Source: Chitinophaga sancti (GTDB lineage: Bacteria > Bacteroidota > Bacteroidia > Chitinophagales > Chitinophagaceae). From it: a stretch of 64,000 nucleotides of DNA. A program made the position numbers and the translations under genes. The stretch's first letter is position 1. Each line of letters opens with the position of its first letter. The notes below the pieces were generated by a model. That model had not been told where the DNA came from. It searched no databases and worked only from the letters and a program-made list of their open reading frames with translations. Location: assembly GCF_034087045.1 (NCBI RefSeq), contig NZ_CP139247.1, forward strand, positions 6,598,001 through 6,662,000, in the 5' to 3' direction. Below are positions 41,526 to 49,516 of the stretch, in pieces.

Positions 41526-42362
41526 ATGAAAAGAGTTTGTGTAGTAACGGCAGCGGTGTGGATGATGCTGTTTTCATTTAGATTGATGGCGCAAGAGCCA
41601 ATGGTTTTAAGGCATAATATACCGGATCAGATTTATGTTACGGTAAATAAAACGACCAGTATTCTTTTTTCAGCTGCCGTAAAGAGTGTTGACCGTGGCA
41701 GCAAAGATATTCTATTACAAAAGGCAAAAGGCACTGAGAATGTACTACAGGTGAAAGCATCCAAAACAGGCTTCCCTTCAACTAATTTAACGGTGATTAC
41801 CAGTGACGGGGCTGTTTATGCATTTACTATATCCTATGATCCCGATCCGCGTATTTTGGACATTCAGATTCCTGCTGACCGGAACAGTTCTAAAGGTGCA
41901 GTGATCTTTACTGCACAGAAAGATAACGAAGCGAAATTCAGTGACTTCGCCTGGCAACTTGTTTCGAAAAAAAGCAAACTGAATCGCCCGAGGGATGCTC
42001 ACGATTTAGTCAGTTTGAAATTAGCCGGTTTATATGTCAAAGATGACGCTTTTTATTTCCAGTTTGTTCTGAACAACAATTCAAACATCAGCTATGATTT
42101 AGAACAATTCAGGTTTTTTATTGCAGATAAAAAAAGATCAAAGCGCACAGCTTCACAGGAAATTGAAATGCTGCCGCTCAGCATTGCCGGAAATTCGAAA
42201 AGTATCAATAGCCGTAGCTCACAGACCGTAGTTTTTGTGTTAAATAAGTTTACGCTTGCCCAACAGAAATATCTGCATGTACAAATGACTGAGCAGAATG
42301 GCGGGCGGAATCTTGATCTAAAGATCCTCAACCGGCACTTGAATAGAGCATCGGTTTTATAA
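41526..42362 (+). CDS. traN: TraN (DUF4138) conjugation protein, VirB9-like
   Basis: 278 residues. It has a signal peptide (MKRVCVVTAAVWMMLFSFRLMA). The DUF4138 body includes ILFSAAVKSVDRGSKDILLQK and KLAGLYVKDDAFYFQFVLNN. It is probably an outer-membrane core component that works with TraM, and is the last of the recognisable tra genes here. Confidence 0.92.
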   Translation: MKRVCVVTAAVWMMLFSFRLMAQEPMVLRHNIPDQIYVTVNKTTSILFSAAVKSVDRGSKDILLQKAKGTENVLQVKASKTGFPSTNLTVITSDGAVYAFTISYDPDPRILDIQIPADRNSSKGAVIFTAQKDNEAKFSDFAWQLVSKKSKLNRPRDAHDLVSLKLAGLYVKDDAFYFQFVLNNNSNISYDLEQFRFFIADKKRSKRTASQEIEMLPLSIAGNSKSINSRSSQTVVFVLNKFTLAQQKYLHVQMTEQNGGRNLDLKILNRHLNRASVL

Positions 42363-42402
42363 TGTGTATTTAATTGAATTATTAACGTGAAAGTGATTTG
42401 CG

Positions 42403-43569
42403 ATGGCGATAAAGAACGTTGAATACATCCTAAAGGATGTTATTAGGGGAAGTGGATTTCCCAACAGGATTGAAGATCCTTTGAGGCAGGCATTAGTGAC
42501 TGCAGATCAAAAGGGCGAAAACGCACTAAAATATCCTTTTTCTGACATTAAAGACGGCAACGCTGTAGTGACAACACTGGATTTCAAACGGGGCACTAAA
42601 AATCCGGAAGTCTGGTTTTATGATGGTTTCAAAGAATCTGTAAAGATTGCTCCGCAAAACTTTGTAAAGGATCTGGTTTCAAATAATCAAAACGAGCTTA
42701 AGTTCACCTATGATGAAGCCTATCAAATGATCACGAACGGTTGGGTCTATAAGCGTGGTTTACATAACAAGGCAGGAGAACCGTATAATACATGGGCAGG
42801 GGCCATTGTTAATGAGCATAATCAGACCGAGGTAAAAACTTATCACGATAAGTATGGATACAAGCAGGAAGATAGTTTGAAACGGCTGCCAGTTGTTGAT
42901 TACCGGCCAGAGGATACATTAAAGGTGTACGACAGAGATGAAAAAAAAGTCAAGGAAGTTCCAATGACACTCGATTTAGCTTATACCGAGATGGAAAAAG
43001 GCCGGAGTGCCAATCTGCGAGTGGTCTTCGTTGAAGAAGTCGATAACAAGCCTATCGCAAGGGAAATCTTAGTGTCCGGCAACGCATACCCACCAGCCAG
43101 AAGCCATAATGTTTATGCCGAAGGCGTCAGTGTGGGAAAAGACCTGGAAGAAAATTTTAAACAGTTTAGCGCCAAGTACCCTGAGTTGTACAAAGATTTG
43201 ATCTATCCGCTTGCTCCTGTATTGCAGGAAAAGAAGGAATCCGGTGTGGAGTTGTCTGCCAGTCAACAGGTGAGTTCTAATCAGAAATCGTTATCTGGTG
43301 GTGCAGCCTCGCCCAGCGCTCAGCATCTAAACAGCGACCAGAAAAAGCCGCCAGAAGAAGCGCCATTAACTGCCGGATTGCAGGCAGGTTCAGACCTAAA
43401 ACAGCACCCGGTCGTTTCGGAGAACAAAATTGGTAAAGGCGGAAAAAAGAACAATCCACCTTCAGAAAATGAAAAACCGCAAAAATCCGGGAAAAATAAT
43501 AAGCAAGGGGTGAATTCCCCAAGTGAAAAACCTGCCGGTAGGTCCAGAAGCAGGAAGGTTGGAATGTAA
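42403..43569 (+). CDS. Unknown ICE protein downstream of traN
   Basis: 388 residues, soluble. The N-terminal two-thirds is a folded domain (FTYDEAYQMITNGWVYKRGL; VEEVDNKPIAREILVSGNA). The C-terminal third is low complexity, rich in Lys, Pro, Ser and Gln, and ends very basic (AGRSRSRKVGM). This suggests a cytoplasmic nucleic-acid-binding or scaffold protein. DUF3945/4099-type proteins occupy such places in Bacteroidota elements, but I cannot confirm that family. Confidence 0.65.
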   Translation: MAIKNVEYILKDVIRGSGFPNRIEDPLRQALVTADQKGENALKYPFSDIKDGNAVVTTLDFKRGTKNPEVWFYDGFKESVKIAPQNFVKDLVSNNQNELKFTYDEAYQMITNGWVYKRGLHNKAGEPYNTWAGAIVNEHNQTEVKTYHDKYGYKQEDSLKRLPVVDYRPEDTLKVYDRDEKKVKEVPMTLDLAYTEMEKGRSANLRVVFVEEVDNKPIAREILVSGNAYPPARSHNVYAEGVSVGKDLEENFKQFSAKYPELYKDLIYPLAPVLQEKKESGVELSASQQVSSNQKSLSGGAASPSAQHLNSDQKKPPEEAPLTAGLQAGSDLKQHPVVSENKIGKGGKKNNPPSENEKPQKSGKNNKQGVNSPSEKPAGRSRSRKVGM

Positions 43570-43574
43570 CGGTG

Positions 43575-43604
43575 ACTTCCCCCTTAATTATTCAAGGGGG
43601 AAGT
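43575..43604 (+). terminator. Terminator or attenuator hairpin between two ICE genes
   Basis: The perfect 11-bp stem ACTTCCCCCTT/AAGGGGGAAGT with an 8-nt loop lies 5 bp after the preceding stop codon and 18 bp before the next ATG. It makes the GTG at 43572 an unlikely start codon for the next gene. The following tract is only moderately T-rich. Confidence 0.6.
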
Positions 43605-43622
43605 TCTTTAAATTTTGCAAAC

Positions 43623-44735
43623 ATGGATAGGGTTTTAGACGATATAATGAAATGGAATGAGCATGAGAAAACTCTCCGATCCTTATATCCTGATCAAAAG
43701 AAAAAGATTGCCAGCGAGAAACTTACTTTCTATGAGGAACTTAGCGCAAAATACAATAAGCTACCGTTGAGTGATTTCGAAAAATCTACCTTTAAATCTG
43801 CCGATCTTGACAGAAGAAAGTTGATAAAAGATATTTATCCGTGGCCTTTGAATATTGTGCGAAATCTGCTGACTCCACAGTTGCAGAAAATGATAGACCA
43901 GAAGAATGAACTGAGGGATCAAAATAATTTCAAAGATGTCAGGAATGAATTGACCAGGTTGAATTTGGGTGACTATATCAAAGATCTGCCACGTCATTAT
44001 AATAAGAATTCCGAAGCGGTTACTGTTCCCATTGGAGTTTACACTAATGAGCTGAATTACATCGAGATTGAAGTTAAGTTTAAGAAAGATCAGCTGCAAA
44101 AATTTCATTTGGAGGCGTTAAACGTATCCATTAAGAATCCAAATGGAAAAGTAATAGGCAGCCGTGACTTTATTGATGTTGCTAAAACTGACAGATTATT
44201 CACAGTATTGGAAATGGGTAATCTAGTCATAGGAAGGCCGATTGGCCGGGATGAGTATTCTGAGGGAAAGATCCAGACCTCCTACTTTGTTTTAGACCCC
44301 AATGACCGTGATATAGATCAGAATCGAAAGCTGAAAGAACATCAGCCTACACCTGCATTCAATATCGAAGATATCATTGCTAAAATCGACTTTAAAGATA
44401 AGAATGTACCCGGTTTCCGGAAGAACATCGCCTGCGATATAAAATCCGGCAATCTTGTAAACGCGGAGGTGATGGTCAACGGTGAATCTAAGCCATTTAC
44501 CATGGTGCTGAATTTGCAACGTAAAGACATCATTTTCATTGACAAAAGCGGGGAGAAATTTACCAGCGAAGACGTGAAAAACGGCAAATCCAAGGACCAG
44601 GCAGAGCGTGTTGTTAAGAATCCAAAAACCAAGATTACCCAATCGGTTAATAACAGTAAAAAAAATGGGATCAAGCTGGAGAAGGATGGGCCTGCACCTA
44701 TCAATAATCGCAAAACAAAGGCAAAGGGTATCTAA
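43623..44735 (+). CDS. Unknown ICE protein
   Basis: 370 residues from MDRVLDDIMKWNEHEK; an in-frame GTG further upstream lies at the base of a hairpin and is rejected. Soluble. The C-terminal part has GESKPFTMVLNLQRKDIIFI followed by a lysine-rich tail. It resembles the preceding gene in layout (folded domain, then basic tail), and both could act on DNA. No family recognised with confidence. Confidence 0.65.
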   Translation: MDRVLDDIMKWNEHEKTLRSLYPDQKKKIASEKLTFYEELSAKYNKLPLSDFEKSTFKSADLDRRKLIKDIYPWPLNIVRNLLTPQLQKMIDQKNELRDQNNFKDVRNELTRLNLGDYIKDLPRHYNKNSEAVTVPIGVYTNELNYIEIEVKFKKDQLQKFHLEALNVSIKNPNGKVIGSRDFIDVAKTDRLFTVLEMGNLVIGRPIGRDEYSEGKIQTSYFVLDPNDRDIDQNRKLKEHQPTPAFNIEDIIAKIDFKDKNVPGFRKNIACDIKSGNLVNAEVMVNGESKPFTMVLNLQRKDIIFIDKSGEKFTSEDVKNGKSKDQAERVVKNPKTKITQSVNNSKKNGIKLEKDGPAPINNRKTKAKGI

Positions 44736-44758
44736 GACATTTTTTAAAAAATGCCGTG

Positions 44759-45115
44759 ATGGATGAATTAAAAATATTGGCCGATTTCTTTTTAGCGGCT
44801 CAAAATGATCCCCGAATAGGGGTGAATCATTTAGGGGTTTTCGCCAGTCTGTACCAATATTGGCGTAACCTTAATTTTCCAGTACCATTAAAGTTGTTTT
44901 CCTATGAAGCAAAGCAACTAACCAAAGTTTTGTCTAACGCCAGTTATTATCGGTACATTAAAGATTTGCATTGTTGCGGATATATCAACTATATCCCCTC
45001 ATTTAAGCGTACAGAGCCTAGCAGCTTATATTTTAATATCATAAATCAAAGTGAAAATGGAAAATGTGGTAACGGAAAACGATTTAAAGCATTTCAGGCT
45101 CCAACTGCTGAATGA
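44759..45115 (+). CDS. Small winged-helix-like protein, paralogue 1
   Basis: 118 residues from the ATG at 44759. Blocks NDPRIGVNHLGVFASLYQYW and YYRYIKDLHCCGYINYIPSF match DERIKPKHITIFLTLVYIG and YHKYINDLQSFGYIDYQPSY of the gene at 45322. The pattern suggests a winged-helix DNA-binding or replication-type fold. Its 3' end overlaps the next gene by 59 bp. A 16-bp palindrome, CATTTTTTAAAAAATG, lies just upstream (44737-44752). Confidence 0.65.
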   Translation: MDELKILADFFLAAQNDPRIGVNHLGVFASLYQYWRNLNFPVPLKLFSYEAKQLTKVLSNASYYRYIKDLHCCGYINYIPSFKRTEPSSLYFNIINQSENGKCGNGKRFKAFQAPTAE

Positions 45116-45320
45116 TATACGTCAGATTGTTGATGAGAAACTGAATACGATGGCTTCACCATTAATGAGTGATTGGATAAAAGCTGGAAGAGCCAGAAAA
45201 TTATTAGACATGTCGCCCGGCAGTTTACAGAACCTTCGCATCTCCGGCAAGATTCGGTTTAAGAAGGTTCGTGGCTCGTATTACTATAACCTGAAAGATA
45301 TAAATAATTTATTCAAGTAA
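45057..45320 (+). CDS. Helix-turn-helix protein, possible recombination directionality factor
   Basis: 87 residues from MENVVTENDLKHFRLQL. The C-terminal half is a MerR/excisionase-type helix-turn-helix (WIKAGRARKLLDMSPGSLQN, then LRISGKIRFKKVRGSYYYNL). It is close to the integrase gene, between two paralogous winged-helix genes. Small proteins of this fold near ICE integrases often act as excision factors; that role is inferred. Confidence 0.75.
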   Translation: MENVVTENDLKHFRLQLLNDIRQIVDEKLNTMASPLMSDWIKAGRARKLLDMSPGSLQNLRISGKIRFKKVRGSYYYNLKDINNLFK

Positions 45321-45321
45321 A

Positions 45322-45609
45322 ATGGCCGGGGATATAGAAAAGCTCATGATGTATATTGGTACATTGAGCCGTGACGAAAGGATAAAACCTAAACATATTA
45401 CGATCTTTTTAACGCTGGTTTATATAGGCTTGTTACAAAATTCAGGAGACCAGATTAGAATAACCAGGCGCGTGGTTATGGAGACAGCACATATCAAAGG
45501 CATACCGACTTACCATAAATACATCAACGATCTTCAGAGTTTCGGCTATATTGATTACCAGCCGTCTTATCATCCTGCAGAAGGCAGCAGGGTAACTATT
45601 AAATTATAG
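45322..45609 (+). CDS. Small winged-helix-like protein, paralogue 2
   Basis: 95 residues, 1 bp after the helix-turn-helix gene. It is related to the gene at 44759 over its whole length. It ends just before a long terminator shared with the convergent integrase gene. Confidence 0.65.
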   Translation: MAGDIEKLMMYIGTLSRDERIKPKHITIFLTLVYIGLLQNSGDQIRITRRVVMETAHIKGIPTYHKYINDLQSFGYIDYQPSYHPAEGSRVTIKL

Positions 45610-45610
45610 G

Positions 45611-45649
45611 ATAGAATAACAAAAGGGGAACCCCCTTTTGTTATTCTAT
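45611..45649. terminator. Very long perfect bidirectional terminator
   Basis: An 18-bp perfect stem (arm ATAGAATAACAAAAGGGG) with a 3-nt loop lies between the plus-strand gene (stop 45609) and the minus-strand integrase, whose stop codon (45641) is inside the right arm. The A/T-rich base of the stem supplies T-runs in both directions. Confidence 0.85.
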
Positions 45650-46942
45650 TTGGTCAGATTCCAATACACGGTTTTTGACGGCCGGTGTAAACGTCTTCCG
45701 GATCGCACGGGTGAAAGACAGTTCTTTACCATCCAGGATCGTTTTGAGTTTGTTCATGCTGGTTTTGATGTAATCTTTTTCTAATCTCAGGTATTTTTCA
45801 GTCTGTTTCACTGATTTATGCCCCAGCATCTTTGATATAACCTTAATTTCAACACCATTATTAAGACACAAAGATGCGAAAGTGCGGCGGGCCGTATGGG
45901 TGGTAAGCCTTTTGGAAATCCGCGGTCCTGCGGCAATTTCCTTTAAATATAAGTTATAATTGGAATTGGCAACAACGGGGAGTAGTAATCCCTTTTGCTG
46001 GCGTCTCGGATGGGTGGCATATCTTTCTATTATGCTCAGGGCATCATCGAATAAGGGGATATCAGCTTTACGCTTGGTTTTTGTACGGTCCTGAATGATC
46101 CACCAACTGCCCGTTTCGTCCACTTCTATATCGGACATACTTAGCTTTTCAACATCTGCAAAGGCCAGGCCGGTCATGCTTGAGAATAGAAAAACATCAC
46201 GAACACGATCCAGCCGTTCAAATTCATAATTGTGATTAACGATCTGGTATAGTTCTCCCTCGTTGAGCGCATCATGCTCAACTTCATCAAGGTGCATTTC
46301 AAACTCAGCAAACGGATTGGATAATATGTACTTCTTTTTAACACCTCTCAGCACGATCTTCTTCATGTTTGAGATATATTTACAGGCCGTATTATTACAA
46401 CATGATCTTTCAGACATAAGATAGAAATAAAAATCATTGACAAAATCATAATTTAAATCAGCCAATAGGATATCATCTTTATCATATTTCCATTTGAGAT
46501 AATTTTGGGTATGCATATAAGCGGTATCATATCTTTCGCGTGTCCCGTCAGCGGCTTTCTCTTTTTCAACCAGTATCTTTAATTGATCATTATGCTTTTT
46601 AAATTCTTCCAGCAGGTAGTGTTTAGGAGTGTCCCGCCCCTTCACATAGTCAATTAAAATCTCGGCAGTTACCTGCTTGTCGCTTGAGATTAAATCTGTA
46701 CGTTTCTTTTCAATTTTAGCTTCCAGAGTGGTCAGGAAGGAGTTCAAGGTTTGGGAAAGTTCATCTTTGCCTACGCTACGGCCTAATTGCTGATGCCATA
46801 GCTTATGGGCGCATTTTCGCTGAATAGATGCTTCTTTGGGAATGCCGTCTACCGTAATACGGATGTAAACGGAACGTGGCTGGCCGGAATCCTTTTTAGG
46901 GGCCTTTAAAAAAAACAGGACTGCAAAACTTTCACTCAACAT
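45641..46942 (-). CDS. int: Site-specific tyrosine recombinase (ICE integrase, IntDOT-like)
   Basis: 433 residues. N-terminal arm-type domain (SVYIRITVDGIPKEASIQRK), SAM-like core-binding domain, and C-terminal catalytic domain. Catalytic residues visible: HTARRTF (His-x-x-Arg), LGHKS, and the nucleophile in YLRL. The first conserved Arg of the family, normally in TGLR, is replaced (MTGLAFADVEKL), as in the CTnDOT integrase, where that Arg is also missing. It is transcribed away from the tRNA-Ser gene next door, the likely target. Confidence 0.92.
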   Translation of the reverse strand: MLSESFAVLFFLKAPKKDSGQPRSVYIRITVDGIPKEASIQRKCAHKLWHQQLGRSVGKDELSQTLNSFLTTLEAKIEKKRTDLISSDKQVTAEILIDYVKGRDTPKHYLLEEFKKHNDQLKILVEKEKAADGTRERYDTAYMHTQNYLKWKYDKDDILLADLNYDFVNDFYFYLMSERSCCNNTACKYISNMKKIVLRGVKKKYILSNPFAEFEMHLDEVEHDALNEGELYQIVNHNYEFERLDRVRDVFLFSSMTGLAFADVEKLSMSDIEVDETGSWWIIQDRTKTKRKADIPLFDDALSIIERYATHPRRQQKGLLLPVVANSNYNLYLKEIAAGPRISKRLTTHTARRTFASLCLNNGVEIKVISKMLGHKSVKQTEKYLRLEKDYIKTSMNKLKTILDGKELSFTRAIRKTFTPAVKNRVLESDQIE

Positions 46943-47039
46943 AATTCTACATTTTAAAGGTTGATAAATGTCGAATTATTGGTCATCTCAATCAAGATGT
47001 TAAGTTAATGAACATGTTGATATACAAATACTTACTATG

Positions 47040-47082
47040 AAATCGTGGCACCTTTTTTTGACTTTGCAAGGTGCCACGATTT
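47040..47082. repeat. Perfect 15-bp inverted repeat near the ICE end
   Basis: AAATCGTGGCACCTT and AAGGTGCCACGATTT face each other across 13 nt, between the integrase start and the tRNA. It could be a terminator or an integrase-binding site at the element end. No T-run follows on the integrase side. Confidence 0.5.
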
Positions 47083-47141
47083 ACGCTATTTTTTTTTGGC
47101 GTTTTTGAAAGATTTGGTAGCTTTTTTGGGGGAAACAAAAA

Positions 47142-47167
47142 AGCCTGCCATCTTTCGATAGCAGGCT
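47142..47167 (-). terminator. Terminator of the tRNA-Ser transcript
   Basis: The 7-bp stem AGCCTGC/GCAGGCT lies about 70 bp past the tRNA 3' end on the minus strand, and is followed on that strand by TTTTTTG. Confidence 0.7.
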
Positions 47168-47234
47168 GGTAAAGCACTTTATTGAAAATGTGTTAATTAT
47201 AACACGGTTTTCATTATAAGTTTTATAATCTGAG

Positions 47235-47319
47235 CGGAGAAAGAGGGATTCGAACCCCCGGACCTGTTACAGTCAACGGTTTTCAAGACCGCCGCATTCG
47301 ACCGCTCTGCCATTTCTCC
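47235..47319 (-). tRNA. tRNA-Ser (anticodon UGA)
   Basis: 85 nt including the discriminator base. The acceptor stem is GGAGAAA/TTTCTCC. The anticodon arm reads GGTCTTGAAAACC with TGA in the loop. A long variable arm is present, as expected for serine. The T-arm contains GGTTCGAATCC. Its 3' end faces the integrase gene, which makes it the likely integration target. The duplicate of its 3' end at the other ICE boundary would be outside the window. Confidence 0.95.
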
Positions 47320-47467
47320 GGTGCAAAAGTAGGAAACTGGAACAATTTTCAAAAAAAAATTTTCAAGTCCACCCTCATCCCCCACTAAAATCCAACCGTA
47401 GTCTGCATTTGCAAAGAAAAAAAACCTATTTTTAAGAACTAAAATGTTTACCCGGACGACTTAAAAC

Positions 47468-49498
47468 ATGCTAATTAAGAAATTCTTCCTGTACCACCTG
47501 TTGGTGCTGGCTCTTATGAAAACTGCTACAGCGCAAACCTGTACCTCCATCGGCCAGACCCCCTCCACCGCCTTCCCGGTTTGTGGTACAAAATCTTTTA
47601 TTCAGCAATCCGTCCCCGTCTGTGTCACCCACGAAATTCCCGGACCAAATTGTAACGTGCCCGGCGATGGTACCCACACAGACGTCAATCCTTACTGGTA
47701 TAAATTCACCTGCTATACTTCCGGTACCCTGGGTTTTACCATCACCCCCAATACATTATCCGACGACTACGACTGGCAGATCTTCGACATCACCAACAAA
47801 ACACCTGATGCTGTTTTTACTGATAAGTCATTGTATGTCTGTATGAACTGGTCAGGCGAAGGCGGTAAAACCGGCGCTTCTTCTGCCGGCACCTCCCTGG
47901 ATGTATGTGGTGGCTATGGCCAGCCACTTTTCAGTAAGATGCCCACCATCACCAAAGGACATAACTACCTGTTACTAATCAGTCACTTCGACGGCGATTC
48001 GCAAAGCGGGTACAGCCTTTCCTTCGATGGCGGTACTGCAGATATTACAGATCCGACTGTTCCGAAATTGCAGTCAGCGACCTACCGCTGTCTCAATAAT
48101 ACCATCAAGGTGGCCCTCACCAAAAAGGTCAATTGTACGACACTCGCTGCAGATGGCAGCGACTTTACTTTCGTGACCACAGGCGGTTACCAGGTAACCG
48201 GCGCTTCCAGCACACAGTGTAGTAACGGGTTCGATCTGGATACTATCACGCTCACCCTCAATACCACACTACCTCCCGGAGATTATATCATTGCTGCACA
48301 GGCAGGTACAGATGGCAATACACTGGCGAATACCTGTGGCAACCCGGTACCTGTAGGTGATACGTTGCATTTCCATATTGGTACGCCATCAGTGATCACC
48401 ACCGTTTCGGATGTAACTACCAGCTGTGCTCCTGACCAGTTAAAAGTAGGACTATCCTCCCCGGTACGATGTGGATCTATCGCGGCCGATGGTAGCGACT
48501 TCACCATAAGCGGGCCCACAACAGTGAGTATTACAGCCGCTTATGGCCTTTGTGACAGTGATAACCTGACGGATACAATCGTGTTGCAACTCTCCCGCCC
48601 TATCTATACAAAGGGTAATTATAGCGTCACTATCAAAAACGGCAGTGACGGCAACACCTTGTTAGGAGAATGTGGCCAGTCAGTACTATATCCTCAAACC
48701 ACTGTTTTTCATACGGCCGATACAGTAAATGCGACTTTCTCCTACAGTAGAAATATCAATTGTAAGATCAGTACCATTGATTTTTTGCATGATGGCGACC
48801 ACGATGTAAACAGCTGGCTATGGACTTTTGAAGATAGTTCCACCGCTACCACACAGGAAGTGGTGAAAGTATATAATTCCTTTGGCGTCAAAACCGCACA
48901 ACTGATTGTGTCCAATGGCGTATGTACAGATACCGCATTTGTCAGCATCAGCTTTGAAAAAACACTGGGGGCCTATTTCACAGTAGATCCAGGACCATAC
49001 TGTCCTTTGGATGTAGTGATAGCGAAAGACAGTAGTTATGGCAATATCATCCGTTACTACTGGGATTATGGCAATGGGGTAACCAGCGTAAGTCCAACTG
49101 CAGAGCCACAGCAATACTTCCCGACCAGCCGGGAACAGCAATACCTGATCCGGTTAATTGTGGAGGACGAACTCCATTGCAAGGACACCGCCGATCATTA
49201 CATTACAGCTGTAACGAGTTGTTATATAGATGTTCCGAATGCATTTTCTCCCAATAATGATGGAGTGAATGATTATCTTTATCCACTGAACGCATACAAA
49301 GCGATAGACCTATATTTTGCTGTATATAACCGTGTAGGACAACTGGTATTTGAGACCACCGACTGGACCAAACGGTGGGACGGAAATGTAAAGGGACAAC
49401 CTGCCGATATTGGCACTTATGTGTGGATGCTCAGGTACACAGTAAAGGATTCCGGAAAGAAGATTTTTAGAAAAGGGACAGCCACCCTGATAAGATAA
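47468..49498 (+). CDS. Large secreted surface protein with PKD-like domains and type IX secretion type-B C-terminus
   Basis: 676 residues. A signal peptide (MLIKKFFLYHLLVLALMKTATA) is followed by an N-terminal beta-rich domain with many cysteines. Two repeated Ig-like segments come next (SDFTFVTTGGY and SDFTISGPTTV), then two PKD-like domains (WLWTFEDSS; YYWDYGNGVTS). The C-terminal domain, VPNAFSPNNDGVNDYLYPLN through GTYVWMLRYTV, is the gliding-motility-associated (type IX, type B) sorting signal. It is probably secreted to the cell surface. This is chromosomal. Confidence 0.92.
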   Translation: MLIKKFFLYHLLVLALMKTATAQTCTSIGQTPSTAFPVCGTKSFIQQSVPVCVTHEIPGPNCNVPGDGTHTDVNPYWYKFTCYTSGTLGFTITPNTLSDDYDWQIFDITNKTPDAVFTDKSLYVCMNWSGEGGKTGASSAGTSLDVCGGYGQPLFSKMPTITKGHNYLLLISHFDGDSQSGYSLSFDGGTADITDPTVPKLQSATYRCLNNTIKVALTKKVNCTTLAADGSDFTFVTTGGYQVTGASSTQCSNGFDLDTITLTLNTTLPPGDYIIAAQAGTDGNTLANTCGNPVPVGDTLHFHIGTPSVITTVSDVTTSCAPDQLKVGLSSPVRCGSIAADGSDFTISGPTTVSITAAYGLCDSDNLTDTIVLQLSRPIYTKGNYSVTIKNGSDGNTLLGECGQSVLYPQTTVFHTADTVNATFSYSRNINCKISTIDFLHDGDHDVNSWLWTFEDSSTATTQEVVKVYNSFGVKTAQLIVSNGVCTDTAFVSISFEKTLGAYFTVDPGPYCPLDVVIAKDSSYGNIIRYYWDYGNGVTSVSPTAEPQQYFPTSREQQYLIRLIVEDELHCKDTADHYITAVTSCYIDVPNAFSPNNDGVNDYLYPLNAYKAIDLYFAVYNRVGQLVFETTDWTKRWDGNVKGQPADIGTYVWMLRYTVKDSGKKIFRKGTATLIR

Positions 49499-49516
49499 CC
49501 TAAATTAATATTTACG

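Noticed and set aside
47197..47385. A 62-codon frame across the tRNA-Ser gene
   Set aside because: It reads the tRNA-Ser sequence itself; the tRNA folds perfectly and explains the stretch.
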